Shown here piece after piece: positions 26,994 to 40,618 of a stretch of DNA of 64,000 nucleotides. The stretch's first letter is position 1, and each line of letters begins with the position of its first letter. The DNA lies in assembly GCA_964007475.1 (NCBI GenBank), contig OZ023273.1, positions 38,503,525 to 38,567,524 on the forward strand, given 5' to 3'. Origin of the DNA: Hybos culiciformis. Its lineage: Eukaryota > Arthropoda > Insecta > Diptera > Hybotidae. The notes under the pieces are model-generated. The model searched no databases and had not been told where the DNA came from. It saw only the letters and a program-made list of their open reading frames with translations. The translations under genes were made by a program, and so were the position numbers.

Positions 26994-27133
26994 AAGTTTA
27001 TTTTTTCTTAAATTCATTTTACAAGCTTTTGTACTCTTTTCTGACGGCAAAATTTTCTGGCGCCATAATGATGATTGTATTGTGGCTACCCAGCGAAATA
27101 GAAACAATAATGCATGAAGAGAATTCTTGGTAA
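26994..27133 (+). pseudogene. exon-like segment resembling an odorant-receptor C-terminal exon
   Basis: After a strong acceptor (TTCATTCTTCTTTCAG) a frame encodes a hydrophobic stretch (LLYSFLTAKFSGAIMMIVLW) followed by LPSEIETIMHEENSW. The pattern of a membrane segment, then an E-I pair, then a terminal S-W echoes the last exons of insect odorant receptors. It stops immediately with TAA; a possible donor GTAAAC overlaps that stop, but no compatible next exon is seen. Probably a relic if real. Confidence 0.22.
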
Positions 27134-28572
27134 ACAATTTATTTTTGTTCTTAGATTGCATTTTATTTCTGTTATCGTTACTATTATTATCCTTGTAAGA
27201 ATAATTTTGTTTCCAAAATCAAGAACAAAAATGCTTTAAAAGTACCTAGAATTATATAATAATAAATACAGTTAGTGCCAAGAACACTCAAGATTATTTA
27301 AAGAAAATTAACATTGTTTTTTTTTTTTTTTTTATTTCTCAACAATGGAATTTAGAGACCTAATTCGACTTTTTTGTTGATTTTAATATATATAAAAAGA
27401 AGTTTCCTTTTTATCTTACAGATATTGGCTTTTGATTGTATGATTTTATTGCATCATATACCTTAAAGTTGCAAGCAGCAAAAAAACTAATTTTATTGTA
27501 CAAACATATACTATGAAAAAAATTAAATTGACTTAGATAATATGTTTATTACAGTAACTCTAGCTGGCTTCAATTCTTTCAATATAAATATTTTGCATTT
27601 ATCTTTTTTGACTCAAATGCAATTCTTCGTATGACTAATGTGATGAAATAAATTATCATAAATTTGCTGGAAATATTAAATTTAAAGTTTTAACATTTTT
27701 AATTAGATAATGCAAAAATCCGTCAGTTCACATTTTCTTCATTCATATTTCATATTTCATATATTGTGATTATGTAGTATATAATTTTGAAACCATTCGT
27801 GTACAAATATGTCTGTTGTGAATTAAAACAAATTTAAAAAGTCTCTTCGGTAAAAAGTATAACTAACTCTGTAACTGTGTATAAGTTGAAATGTGAGATA
27901 CGACAGATTTAAACCAGAAATTGTAACGATATTGTAATTTTATTAAATAAAATAGAATGCAATTTGCTGTTATAACTTACTTACTGTAAAGTGACACAGA
28001 TGCTACAAGAAACTTTGAAGATGTAATCAGATTTTTAGCCAAACCAATAACGAAAAAAAAACTTAATGCACATTATAAGGATATAAGAAAAAAAAAATTA
28101 AATTAAATAGAACAAATTTTATTTATCTCTATCTATTATGCAAAAAAAAATTTCATTTTGCATACTTAACTATGTACTGTACACAATAACATTTCTTTAG
28201 ACATTTTCATATTTATAAAAATTTTAAAATTGGAAAAGGATTTGAGAATATGTTCTCTATTTGTTTGTTAATTTTAAACAACCGAAAATAAGTCCAATCT
28301 TAGTTTTATATGTAACAAAATAAAATTAGAAGTGCTTGTAAGTTAATTTTTTTTTATAATTAAGGATTCCATTTCGATTCCTTTCACACACACTCACGAT
28401 AACAAGTCCTAATTAACTTAAAATTCAACAGAATTCATGTAATCAAATCTACGATAAATTGAGTTAATATACTTACATCCATGTACTTACGTTACTTATT
28501 TTTTGTCAAATAATAATACTTACAATACTATACTCTGAAAATTAAAAGATTATCATTTAAAAAATTTATTTT

Positions 28573-28612
28573 TATAATTCTCAATAATAATAATTTATTA
28601 TTGAGAATTATA
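28573..28612. repeat. short perfect hairpin
   Basis: TATAATTCTCAATAATAA is mirrored by TTATTATTGAGAATTATA across a few bases. It is AT-only apart from one G/C pair per arm, with no T-run or neighbouring gene, so a function is not inferred. Confidence 0.6.
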
Positions 28613-31612
28613 TTTTTTTCAGTTATATAGATACAGGTACATGTACACAAAATAGGTAAGTGAGTTTCAAAATACCTATGTACGCCCATGAAAAAGAATT
28701 TTTCCCAATAAAGATGTTTAAAAATATTTATTATCCATTATACTTTTCAATAAATATTTGAAAATCCTTAAAAGCTAAAATTCTTGTAATGCTGGTAACC
28801 AAGTATAAAGGATTTAAGGATTTATTTATTAAATAAGGTCATTTATAAGATATTAGAAATATTTTAAAAACATATCTACTTTACGGTGGAAAAAAAATAT
28901 ATACAAACATAAAAATTTAATATCACATTTCATTATTCCTTTCACAGGAAAACAGATAAATATGTAAAAGGTATTGTATATTGTACAAGTATATTTATTA
29001 ATTCAAACAGACAGAAATCGTGTCTTATACATATTTAAAATGAGCTAAACAAAGAATAATGTATTATAAAGATCAGGTTTTGGGTATTTCAGAACGTTCT
29101 TTGCATCATTAGAATACAATTAGAATACATTATATAATACAATTATTATACATACAAATATACTAAATAATCATTGAAGTTTGAACTTTATTGGTTTTAT
29201 GAAGTTTGAATCCTTTTTTAACCCCATAAAACTAAATCAATCGAAATATTATTAGATATACATAATAATTATAATTAAGATAATCTTGACGAATTTTCCG
29301 GGTTTCAAAAAAATAAATTTAGCTCATCAAAAATTCCACAAGATTAACAACATATGAACAGAAAATTTTCTTAGATAATAAAACCAAAATAATAAAAAAG
29401 GTCTACAGTGTACGAATGGCTTATTTTTTGAAAAATTTATTTAAATTTGATAAAACTTAAAAACACTGAAAACAAAATTCAATCATAAAAGATATAATAT
29501 ACACAAAAAACATAAAATATCGTTCCTTTTTTAATCATATTAAATCATGCTTTTTTGGTAAATGTCAGAATTGTCATTTATCATAATTCTACTTAAAAAA
29601 ATTTGTTTATCCACATTCCTTTTCAGTAAAGAGAATAAACTGGCAATTTATTTTTCTTATATAGTTTAAAAATGTATCAAAAGTCACATCTGTGAACTGT
29701 ATGATGATAGAGGTTGGTAATATAATCGACGAATTTTTCTGTGCTATACTATAATCATAAATTAGCTTGTTTAAACCAAATTAGAATATATAATTAGTAT
29801 ATATGATGAATTGAAACAGTTGAAAAACTTGTGTTTAATATTTTATTCTATAAAAACTTTCAAATATATTGAAAAAATATGAAGCCAGAAAAGAAATAAA
29901 TCTTTAGCCTTTCACCATTAGGTCGACTGAATTTCAAATATAACACATTTTACTTCAATTTCGAAATAGATTTCAGAGCAGACTACAAGTTAATAAAATA
30001 ACCTTAGGTTTGTGACAACAATTAAATTTATTTTCATTGACAGTTTAAACTAGAATATTATAATAAAAACTGATTACAACTACTAATTTTTAATAATTCA
30101 TTAATTCTTGGCATGTTTCTGTTGCCCAATGAAGATTTATGTCAAATTTAAACTTTATTTTTTTTTTAGCGAAGCATTCTGAACCTTGCTGAAAGAAATT
30201 CATAAAAGTTAAAATACAATACAATCAATTTACTTAAATCAATTAATAGAATCCAGAACGAATAATTCAATGAATCCTTGATGTAATATTTTTATATTAC
30301 AGACGTAAAAAGTAAAAAATATTACATGAAGAACATAAATTTATCAAGAAAGCAATAACCCAGATAGAAAAATAAAAGTGTGAAAAGCTTTAGTGTAATT
30401 TTTATTTATTACTGCTTTTATCCAAAAGGTTTTTATTAAAAATAATTGAATTATTTAAAAAAAAAAAAAAACTTTACCTGAAGTCTCCATAAGAAAAATA
30501 TATAGAAGAAGAACATGGATTTTTTTTTAATACAAGCAATAAGTACAAAATACTTATCGTAAGTTCAGGGCATATTTATTAATAGTTTAAATACCCCCTA
30601 AAATTAGCCACTTCACCTTTTTTTTTGTAATTATGTAAATTATTAATTTAATGAAATTTATAATCCCTAATTATCTAAAATTTTCCAAAAAAAAAAGTTT
30701 TTTTTTTTTTGTCATTATACTTTTTTTTCCAAGTGAAAAAAATTCCATATTCGCATCAGATATGTATATATATATGTACACAGAAATGAGGTCCTGGAAA
30801 ATGTCCACAAAAAAAATATAATAATAACAAAAACCAAAAAAAAAATAGTCAATTTTATGATTAAATTTGGTGACTTTATACATTTAAAAAAAAGAAATGA
30901 AAATATTTATGTCTGTAAATCCTATATTTTACCACACAATAATAAAGGGCAATTTTTCTTATTTTTTAAAGGAAAAATACGTATTCAGGATAATTCCAGT
31001 TGTTATTAATAAGTCTTACATTGTCCTTTCTTGCATACTTAATTTTTATGAGTCAGTAAACCATAATTTAATAAAATAATCCCATTTTATGATATTTTGT
31101 GGTTTATTTTATTTTGGTTTTTTTTTTTTTTTATTCCTGAAAAATTGTTTATTAGATTAAATTTTTTTTTATATTTTTTTTTTGAATCAGATAATAAAAA
31201 AAAATTTAGATTTTGGACATTGATAGAAATTTTAAAGAAAATATATATATAAGTAATGATTTTTGTTATTTATGTAGTTAAAAATCTGGAAATTTAAAAA
31301 AAAATAATGTATTATGCAATAACTATAGCAGGTTTATATAATAATATATTATTTCAAAGTGTACACGGTGTTACATTGGCTCTGAAATAATCTTACGCTA
31401 GACTTACAGTAAATGATGTAATAATCATAAAATCATACTTATATCTAGTGGTGGGCTAAAAATCTTTTTATTAATGAAGCGATTACTTAAGGAACTTTCA
31501 CAAAAACTCGTGCATAAAAAACAAAAATTATACGTGACAAGAATTCAATTTTATATATATGTACCTAGTACCTACTATACATTACTGCAGTAATTCTTTG
31601 TATAGTATTTTA

Positions 31613-31757
31613 TAAAATTGAAATAGAAAATGAACTTGTTCTTCTTCTTTGAGTATTTTTTACTCATATACTTCTACATGTGTACACGACTATGTGTGGG
31701 TAATTAAAATATATATATATTCAAAGAAGAAAAAAAATTATTTTCTATTTCAATTTA
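31613..31757. repeat. imperfect inverted repeat, ~40-base arms
   Basis: The left arm AAATTGAAATAGAAAATGAA continues to TTCTTCTTTGAG and is mirrored by ATTCAAAGAAG and ATTTTCTATTTCAATTT on the right. The spacer is about 65 bases. It may be an old MITE; no further terminal structure or target duplication is clear. Confidence 0.6.
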
Positions 31758-34700
31758 GGTACCAATTTGGTACTATTGTGTAGTCATTGTTATAATTATG
31801 TGAAATCTAATTTTTAATTGTGTGTAAATAATTATTCGAGGGATGATAATTCAAAATAATCATATAAAATTCAATAAATCTTGCGACATAAAAAAAAATT
31901 CTTTAGAGTTCTAAATACTTTTCAATTGAGAACAAAATAATGTGGTACATACACATTATATTTCGATTCCTGTCACAGACTGGAATATATGTAAACTTGC
32001 CCATTGTCTATTGATTCTAATGTATATTTTATAAACTTGAATGCCATAATACACAATAAGAGTTTTGTAAATAACAAAACATATTAAGTTTGTGCCATGA
32101 TTCGAACAAACTTATAATAACATATAACAAGTACAAATTGAATAAAAGGATCTTAGATTGAGTTTAATAAACGACAGTAGTCGATATTGAGTTTTGAAAT
32201 AATTTATAAAAAGTTATTTCTACTCGTCTATAATTGTTTTTTTACCTTTGTTTATTGATTTAGGAATATTTTTCGTAGAATCTAAAAAGTAGTTATATTT
32301 AATAATTGTTTTTAAATTAAATAAGTTTCTATTTCTAATAAAATCCTCAAAATCAATTAACTTTATTCTTTTTCTTAAAATTTTCTTTTTTGATAATGTA
32401 GAGAAAGAAAATTAGGGATTTGCGGAATATTATGTATAGAAAAAAAAAAATTGATTTTTTATTATCCCCTTAGCATTTTTAAAGCCTTAAAAATTATCAT
32501 CAAGGCATTATTTGAAAAATTTTAATAGAATTTTTCTTGAAAAATGTTTTTACCGCGACAGATTTTTCACTTGTTTGTTTCTCTTTTCTTTTCTTTTTCA
32601 ATTTTCTCACTTTTCTTTAAAGATAGGGAAACATTTGATTTTAACAGAGTCTGATTGTTTTTCTAGATGTTTTTTTTTATCGCTTAATATCGTGGGATTT
32701 TGACTTAAAGTATCTTTATTTTATTTAATTTTTTTTTTTTTTTAAGATAGCAAAAAAAAGATATTTTTTTATGTTAACATATCAAATTTTTGTAATTCTC
32801 GTTTCTTTAACAAAAAAAAAAGAAAAAGTGGAAAAACAAGCTGTTATAAAATAACTTTTAAAATGTTTTAAATCCCGTAGAGAGTTTTATGAAAAAATCA
32901 TATATATTTAAGATAGTGAACAATTATTTTTTGTATAAGGAAAATTTTGTTATTGTCATATCATTGAATTTAATTTGAAATTAAAAAATCAAAAAAAAAA
33001 AAAACAGAAAAACTTCAATCTAAAACAGATTTTCGAAGAACATCATAAGTATAAATGTTTTTTTTTATCACAAATATTAAACGAGTTTTTTTTTTAATAT
33101 ATTTTATACCATATTTTGAAACACACAAATTCAAATTTATAAATTGTATTTATTTTGTCACATTACCGAGCACACTAATATTTGTTTTTGGTGCGCGAAT
33201 TGTGGTTGAATTCACATTTTAATATAATATTAAATATACGAAAAATTATTTTCCCTATATTAATTATTATCAATTTTTCCCTGAGGTAACTAATGTAAAT
33301 TATTTATTTTCATTTTGTTTTTCTTTATCAAAAACAAAATCTTAGTTATTATTTTTGTTTATATTATTCTTTCATTGTTAAAGAAAAAAATATATATCAA
33401 TTAAATTTTGGTGATAGAAAGTAATTAAAAATATAATCAAATATATGTATATAAAAATAAATAAATTAAATTTCATGCAATTCAATGGTTATATAAAGAA
33501 TGATAATGACATTTTAATCACAACTATTACTTTCAATTTAAATAATTTTTTTACCCGGAAATCAAGTTTAGTTTTCATTTAGAAGTCAATTGCATAAATC
33601 ATATTCTGGAAAAAAAAGGCGTTCACAATAGAATTATATCATTAAACACTTGATGAAAGGATTTGAAAATTGAGATTTTTCATTCTTAAAAAGAAAATTA
33701 TGGAAAAAACTAAAACTTTACAGCTAATTTTCTTGAATAACTTAAGAGCATAAATTTCCCACAAAACATAAAAACCATAAATTCTAAAATCATATTAATA
33801 TTTTTGATTTATTTATTTTAAAATAAGCACATAATATACTTAATACATAGCATGTTTTAAAGAGACTATCCATATATTGTTCTATTCGTAAACTTATTCA
33901 ATTTATGCGATTCAATTTGGCTACAAAAAAATAATTTCTTTCTATACATAAAGTTATTTTGATTTAACAACTTTTCCATTATAAGTTTGAAAATTAATAT
34001 GAAAGAAATCTAACGATTTAATTAAGATTAACATTGTATTTTACATAAAGTCATACTTCAAATTACGTCAATATACATAATTTAAACATAAATTAAAGAA
34101 GTTTCTGATGAGGTGTCGATTTTATAATGGAATAATTTTTTTTGATAGAAATCAGTTTTAAAATTACTATATTTTCAATTTCACGTTCCATTGACTATCG
34201 ATGATAATAATGCACGTACTGTGTCTTTCAAAGAATAATAGGTATTATTTAGAATATTTTAAATTTTAATTATATAATTGCATACTGAACTAAAATGTTC
34301 ACTTCAATAAACACAAATTGATTAATTTCAGCAAATTAATATTCTTATTTTCTATCTTTATTTTATTATCACCTTTTAAAACAAAATTTCACAATTTGAC
34401 AATTTATTTATAAACATCTTGAATAATAAAATAACAATATGATGAGATTAACTTAAATATACATATATTTCTTAGTAAATAATTCATCTTAAATGATATA
34501 TTTTTATCTTTTTACATAGTTCAAGCCGTTCAAGCTTTCAAGTTCATGCAAAGACAAAAAAATTATTTCAAAAACAAAAAACACCATCATAAAAAATATT
34601 TTTGTATTCTGTTTGCATTGCAAGGAAGAATAGCACGTAAATATAAATACACTGAAAAAAAAATTCTAAACACTAAAATTTATAATATGTTTTCTCAATT

Positions 34701-35814
34701 TTCTTTAACAATTACATACATTTTTTCGCAATTAGATTCAAATTTGAAGCCAGAATTTTAAGTCAAACCCTATCCACAAAACTAAAATTTCAATATGAGT
34801 ACTACTCTTTAGCGAATTGAGTATTTTGGAGTACAGAAAAAAATTTCTCACTGGAAAAACTTTTATTAAACAAGCATCTCTCAACATAACATCTCAGTAA
34901 ATTTATTTCGCTTACGATTCCTATGTCATCAAACAATTATACGTTTAATTTGTTTTTGGAACAAGCCTTTTTACCATCATCACCAATTTTTTCCATATTT
35001 ATATTAATTTTATTTTCGGTGTTAAATTTTGTAACAGGTAAATCACGTAACTACGATTTATAAATTTGACTGTAATTTTATATTTTTCAAAGATATAGAT
35101 ACCATTCATAAGAAACTTTTTGAAATTGAAATTTTTATTGAAATGAAACATAAAAATTACATTTACATATAGTTAATATTATACAGGAATCAATCTTATA
35201 AATTTAAGTGAATTTAAGTATCACTTTGGTTTTTGATAAATTGAAAGGACGATTATGTGAAGAGTAAATATTGTATATATAGTTAGTACAGTATATATTG
35301 TTTGTAATACATGAATTATTAGTTTTTGGAATCATTTAAAAACTTCTCAAAAAGAAAAAAATTGTGAGTAAGACAACCCTAATGCTCAATAAATTAATGA
35401 AAATTTATTTACAATAAATGTATTTTTTTAACCTAATAATTTTCTCGCGTTATCGTTGCAACAAAAAGTTCTAATTAACTTTGCAATTCTATTTTTGATT
35501 CCAAAAGTATAACTAAGCCACAATCTGCAGATATAATTGTTTGTCTGCAATGTTTGGATTTAGTTGAACGTTAAATTGAAAAAGAAAATAATTCATTTGT
35601 GGAAAAAATTAGTATGAAAATACGTACAAAATATAAATTTTAATTACATTAGATTGCAAAAGTTTTCACATTCGGAAAATAAATACATCAATATATAGAA
35701 AATGCATAAATCATAAAGTCATAATTTGGATTTTAAATATATGTATTCATAAAAAAGAGCTTTATATAGTGCATATGCAAAAACATTTATATATAACAAA
35801 ATTTAATACAAATA

Positions 35815-36360
35815 CAGCTATGGTGATATAAATAGCACACTTTTATTTAAATTTTTTTCTTTTCTATATTTTTCCAGTTCTATATATAGGTTTCGTATTT
35901 TAGTCATTCAAAAAAACCTTTTTTACGACTTTTTGTCTTTATAAATAATAAATTTGTTTTTGAAGTTAAATTTTGAGTAACACATAATTTACCAAAAATA
36001 TACTTTTTGAACTTTTATCGCCAACTCGCAGAAATTTGAATTTTGTCGCTGCGATGAAAGAAAGTGTCCACAAATCGTTTTTTAAATTCGAAAAAACAGC
36101 CAAATAACGTGAAAAATTACAATTTTTGGCACTTTTAAATACATTGTTGTGTTGAAATTAATCTTTTAAATTCCACCATTGACAAATTTCTACATCGCGG
36201 CTTTAAAAAGTTTTGGAAAATAATTTTTTTCTCGAAGTATAAGTTTAAAAAAAAAATTATTTAGACAAAAAGTCAACTTTTTTTAAAATGAACAACTTTT
36301 TTTAAAATGAACAACTTTTTTTAAAATGAGAAAAAAGTGCTATTTATATCGCCACAGCTG
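35815..36360. mobile_element. mariner-type MITE with CAGCTATGGTGATATAAATA ends
   Basis: The left end CAGCTATGGTGATATAAATA and the inverted right end CAGCTGTGGCGATATAAATA differ by two bases and continue with AGCAC. The element is flanked by TA on both sides (35813-35814, 36361-36362), the duplication used by Tc1/mariner elements. The inverted similarity continues inward (GACTTTTTGTCTTT against AGACAAAAAGTC). No transposase frame is present. Confidence 0.82.
36273..36329 (+). repeat. 19-bp tandem repeat, three copies
   Basis: CAACTTTTTTTAAAATGAA is repeated three times, the last copy ending GAG, close to the right end of the mariner-type MITE. It is a slippage expansion within that element. 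Confidence 0.85.
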
Positions 36361-36912
36361 TATGTTGTACGTACTTATTCCCATATCAAAGAATATTTTT
36401 ATTTCATAGTAAATGTCAACAACATTATTCATTCATAACTCATAAGTATTTCAATTTCATATAGATATATGACAGTTAATTCTTATAAAATATTTCTTTT
36501 TTACTCTTAAATTTGAATTTCAAATAACATGATAGTAAATTTCTACAGTTCTAAAAAATATTTCGGAAAAAAAAAGAAGTTGGTAAAATATACATTATAT
36601 ATTTATTTATTATTATTTGATTTTTTTCATATTTACCCTTTTCTTTATTTAAATATGCTTTGGATGTTTTAATTAAAGTACATATAACAAATTCCACGTC
36701 CAACGTGTTATAAAATATATATCAACCTATAGTTATTATAAAATAAACAAAAATTTAAAGCAATTTTACTTTGAAGTTCGGCAGCTCACAGAAAAGAAGT
36801 TTTATGGATTGCAGTGAATTTTGGATTTAGAAACTATTGACAATTCTGCGTCGAATTTGAATCCTTGAATTCCCAACTATTAATATTTTTGTTTCTAAAC
36901 ATAGTAACTTTG

Positions 36913-37347
36913 TGGAACTCCTTACCAACTTCAATTAAAACTTGTCATAACTTAAAGCTATTTAAAAAACTTGTAACTGCTCATCTAACTTTAAATATGC
37001 ACTAATTATTTTTAATTTTTAATGCTTCAGAATGTTTCTCTCATTTTAATTATTATTCTAATTTTCATTTTAAATTTTCATTTTGTATACTATTCATTCT
37101 TTCGTTTTTTCTTTTTCATTCTCTCATTTTTTCTTTCACTTTCCTATTTCTCTTTAAAATTTCAATCTTCTCTTCGTTTCTTTTTTTTTTTTTTTTTCTT
37201 TTCCTTTTCACTCAATTAGTTGTAAGAAATATGTAATATAATCATTTATGTAAAAATACAAATTAAAAGATAAACATATCTTATATTGTATAATTTTCAT
37301 GAAATAAATAAATAAATAAATAAAAAAAAAAAAATAAAAAAAATAAT
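36913..37347 (+). mobile_element. 5'-truncated LINE: reverse-transcriptase C-terminus, 3' UTR and AAAT tail
   Basis: The first 31 codons (36913-37005) read WNSLPTSIKTCHNLKLFKK and then LVTAHLTLNMH and a stop. 'WNSLP..I......LF+..L' is the usual end of the open reading frame 2 protein in several LINE clades (CR1/Jockey/RTE-like). It is followed by a T/C-rich 3' region of about 300 bases and a terminal (AAAT)n plus A-rich tail at 37302-37347. Only the extreme 3' end is preserved, as expected from incomplete target-primed reverse transcription. Upstream in-frame residues are not convincingly conserved. Confidence 0.7.
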
Positions 37348-40300
37348 ATTTTATTATTATACATATATTATATATGTTTAATAATTCGTTTCGAATGATT
37401 TACTGAAGCTATATTTAAATCCAATTTCTCGTTTTATGAATGAAATAAAATTTTGAAATAAACTACAACTAAACTATACCTATTTTCAAAATGAAAATAT
37501 TTTTCAAATTTCGATTAGAAAAATGTAAGAAATTAATAATTCCGTGAATTCATATTTATAGTATTATGTCGCAAAAAAAATTTTGAGCATTGTTTATAAG
37601 AAAAAAATAAAACAAAAAAAAAATTAAAGGAAAATATCTCTTTATTATGTTAAATTTTTGGTACAAGAATCTTGATGTTTAAAAAGGAAAATAAAAATAA
37701 TAAACATCCCTTGAAGGTGAATTAAGAAGGCTTCCTAACAAATTTTTCTTTATAAACATACATTTTTTTTTTTTTAACTTCGAAATTTTCTAAAAACACA
37801 TTTTTTTTTTTTTTGTTTCTTAATGAAGAAAAAGATAATGAAGAATGAAGGAAGAAAAACACAAAAAAAAAAATTATTGTACTGAACACATTTTTCATTA
37901 AAAATAATAAAAATAAAAATGACACACAATAATAGACGACATAAAATTACTTTGCTCATACAATAATAAAAAAAAAAAAAAAACATAAATAAAGAAAATG
38001 CAAAAGAATTATACAAAAAAAAAAAAAAAATGAAATGACATTTTTGAAATTTTCATTTTCTTTCTAAACTAGAATTTTAACAACAACTTTAAAAATTAGA
38101 CGAACAGAAATAAATATCTAACTTGAAGAAAAATTCTTTTGAGTTCACCCATTGACTCAATTTCTCAATTCTAGTTTTAAAAGTCACCTGCTGTCTGAAA
38201 GGCGTCCACACTAGAAGATTTTGACATTACAAAGAAAAAGGAAATAAAAACAAATAAACATAAGTTTTAAAAAATTATTTTAATATTTTGTCCCTAATTT
38301 TTGTTGTGAAAAAAAAAAATTCTTTGTTGTTTATTTTTTCTTACATATTTTGGGTCAAATAATTAATTTTCTCGCTTTTTTTTTTGTTAAAAATAAACAG
38401 TTCAAACCAGCTTAAAATACAAAAAATTTGCAGAAAATCTGACAGCTTTTCTGTGTGTAAAGTATCTTTATCTGTTCGCAAATTAACTTTTAACGCAAAA
38501 GGTTAGTTTTTTTTTCTCGTTTTTTTTATAGAAAATTTTGATTAAATGATTAATTTAAAGCTTATTTTTAGGTAAGTTCTAAGATTCAAGCGCAGGTAGC
38601 CTATAAGTTTAAAATTTAAAATATAAAATTAGACAGAGTTTTAATTTATAATTTCTTTTTTTTGAGTATATTATTATTATAAAATAGACTAAAAATAAAC
38701 ACTATTGTGTAACACACATTTAATATACAATCTAAACAAAATCACTTTCTATAGAATGTGATTGCATAAATCATCTGAATTACTTTTTTTTCTTCTCTAC
38801 GTACTGATGCGCTTTTATTAAAAAAAAAAAAAAAAAATGTTTTATTCTTTTCTTTTTTTTTTTTTCAAAAAAAAAAACTTTAAAAGGAAAAAACACTCCA
38901 GTTTTGTTTATTTTATATTCCCAAAGACCTACATTTCAATAGATCTTAATTTGTGGAACAGAAAATTATGAAACCTTCACTTCAAAGAATTTTTTGCTTT
39001 ATTATGTTTTTTTTTTTTTGTTGTTGATGTATGATTATTATTTTGTTTATAAAAATAACTTTTCTTGACAGGTATGCGATTTTTGTTGTATCATTTTGAT
39101 CAAATCCTTGATCTTTTATACATAATTAGGAACATACAAGAATTATGTACATAAAATTGAAATATGAATTCTTGTAGATTCTGTAAAAACATCACAACAA
39201 GGTTTATACTTAATTTTAGACACTCATGTATATTTTAAGAATATAAAATAAACGTTGTCAATTGAGTTTAGTTTTCAAAAAATATTATCGGGCTAACAGA
39301 GTCTAAAATACAAAATTTTTATTAAAAATAAAATAAAATAGTATTATTAATTTCACGTTTAATCATTTGGGCGGTAATTTAAAGTTAATGGAGTAATTAA
39401 TGAATTTCCAATGAAATTTTGTTCTGTTTGCGGTCAATGAAAAATAGTGTTTAATAGCAGTATAGTACAATTATTATGTATAAATTATGTAAATATTATG
39501 TAATAAATTTTTTATTTTATTAAAAAAAAAAAAAACGAATCAAAAGGTCATTACAATTTATGAATACTATAAAAATATATTCACAAACTTAATATCAAAA
39601 AATTTACTAAAAATAAAAAGGAAAAAATTTTGTTTTTTCAATCATAAATTCATAACTAAAATAATAGCAGAAGAAAAACTATAAAAAACTTTTCCAACAA
39701 GAATTAAAAATTTTTCAGCAGGCACGAACGACATTGTGTTATTGATTTATTCAATTAAAATTGAAAATAGTTTAAAAAAGTCTTTAATAAAATTGTCCAA
39801 AACCTTAAATGTACTTCTAAATATATCGGTATAATAAAAGAAAATAAAATTTCAAATGAAGGTCGTTGCTTTAATTTTGCCAAAGAACTTAAATATCTGA
39901 CACGAACAACATTTTTATAATCATTCTTCGTAAAAAAATTAGGGGCTTTGAATTATTCGGTAATAAGTCATTTGAAGTCATTTGAATTTTAATGTTATAA
40001 GTACGGAAATCGGAAATATCGGTATTTTCAGTATTCAAAAAATATTGTTTTTGTATATAATCAATCTTTCACATTACATTTGCTATTTGTTGGAACAGAA
40101 AAAATTTAAATTTGAAGGTTAAATAGTGGTTTAACACCAAATTCAAAAAACAAGAGGATTTGGACATTTAATGACTTTTTATATACATCTTCACTGTAAT
40201 ATTTTTTTTTAATTCTTCTGAGATCTTAATAATAAAATGGTGGTTTTCTTTCTAAAAATGTCGAATGTAATTCTTCTATACAATCCAATAATATTTGATT

Positions 40301-40401
40301 ATTTTATTTCTGATAAAAATGAACTTTCTCCTCTAAACCAAAATTAGTTAAGAGTTCATTTTTTGCTTTTTTTTGTAACTAAGAGTCCAAACGTATGTAG
40401 A
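37348..40401. other. gene-free AT-rich DNA rich in homopolymers
   Basis: No gene seen. Long A and T runs occur at 37.76, 37.80, 37.97, 38.02, 38.82-38.88 and 39.52 kb. Frames through these are Phe/Lys-rich artefacts. Confidence 0.5.
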
Positions 40402-40618
40402 ACCATAGATTAAGAATACAGAAAGATTGGAAGCTTCATACAACATTTTTTCAGTATTTTTTGGTATTTTTATGTGAAGGTGTTAGTAAAACTAAATAAA
40501 ATTCTTTTCATATATTGATAATTATCACGTATTTTATTTTGTTTTACTAACACATTCACATGAAAATACCAAAAAATAATATGAAGCTAAGAATCTATGT
40601 ATATTCTTAATCTATGGT
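40402..40618. mobile_element. MITE with ACCATAGATTAAGAATACA ends, copy 1
   Basis: The ends ACCATAGATTAAGAATA and its inverse close a roughly 217-base foldback whose arms also share ACAGAAAGATTGGAAGCTTC-like and GGTGTTAGTAAAAC-type blocks. The element is flanked by AGA on both sides, a possible 3-bp duplication. A nearly identical copy lies in the channel gene's fifth intron at 50947-51167. Non-coding. Confidence 0.82.

Larger units (their letters stand above)
27175..35814. other. gene-free AT-rich DNA
   Basis: No gene is supported in 8.6 kb. It contains homopolymers (27.3, 30.47, 30.7, 31.1 and 32.73 kb), AT microsatellites, a small hairpin and one imperfect inverted repeat listed separately. 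Open frames are low complexity. Confidence 0.5.
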
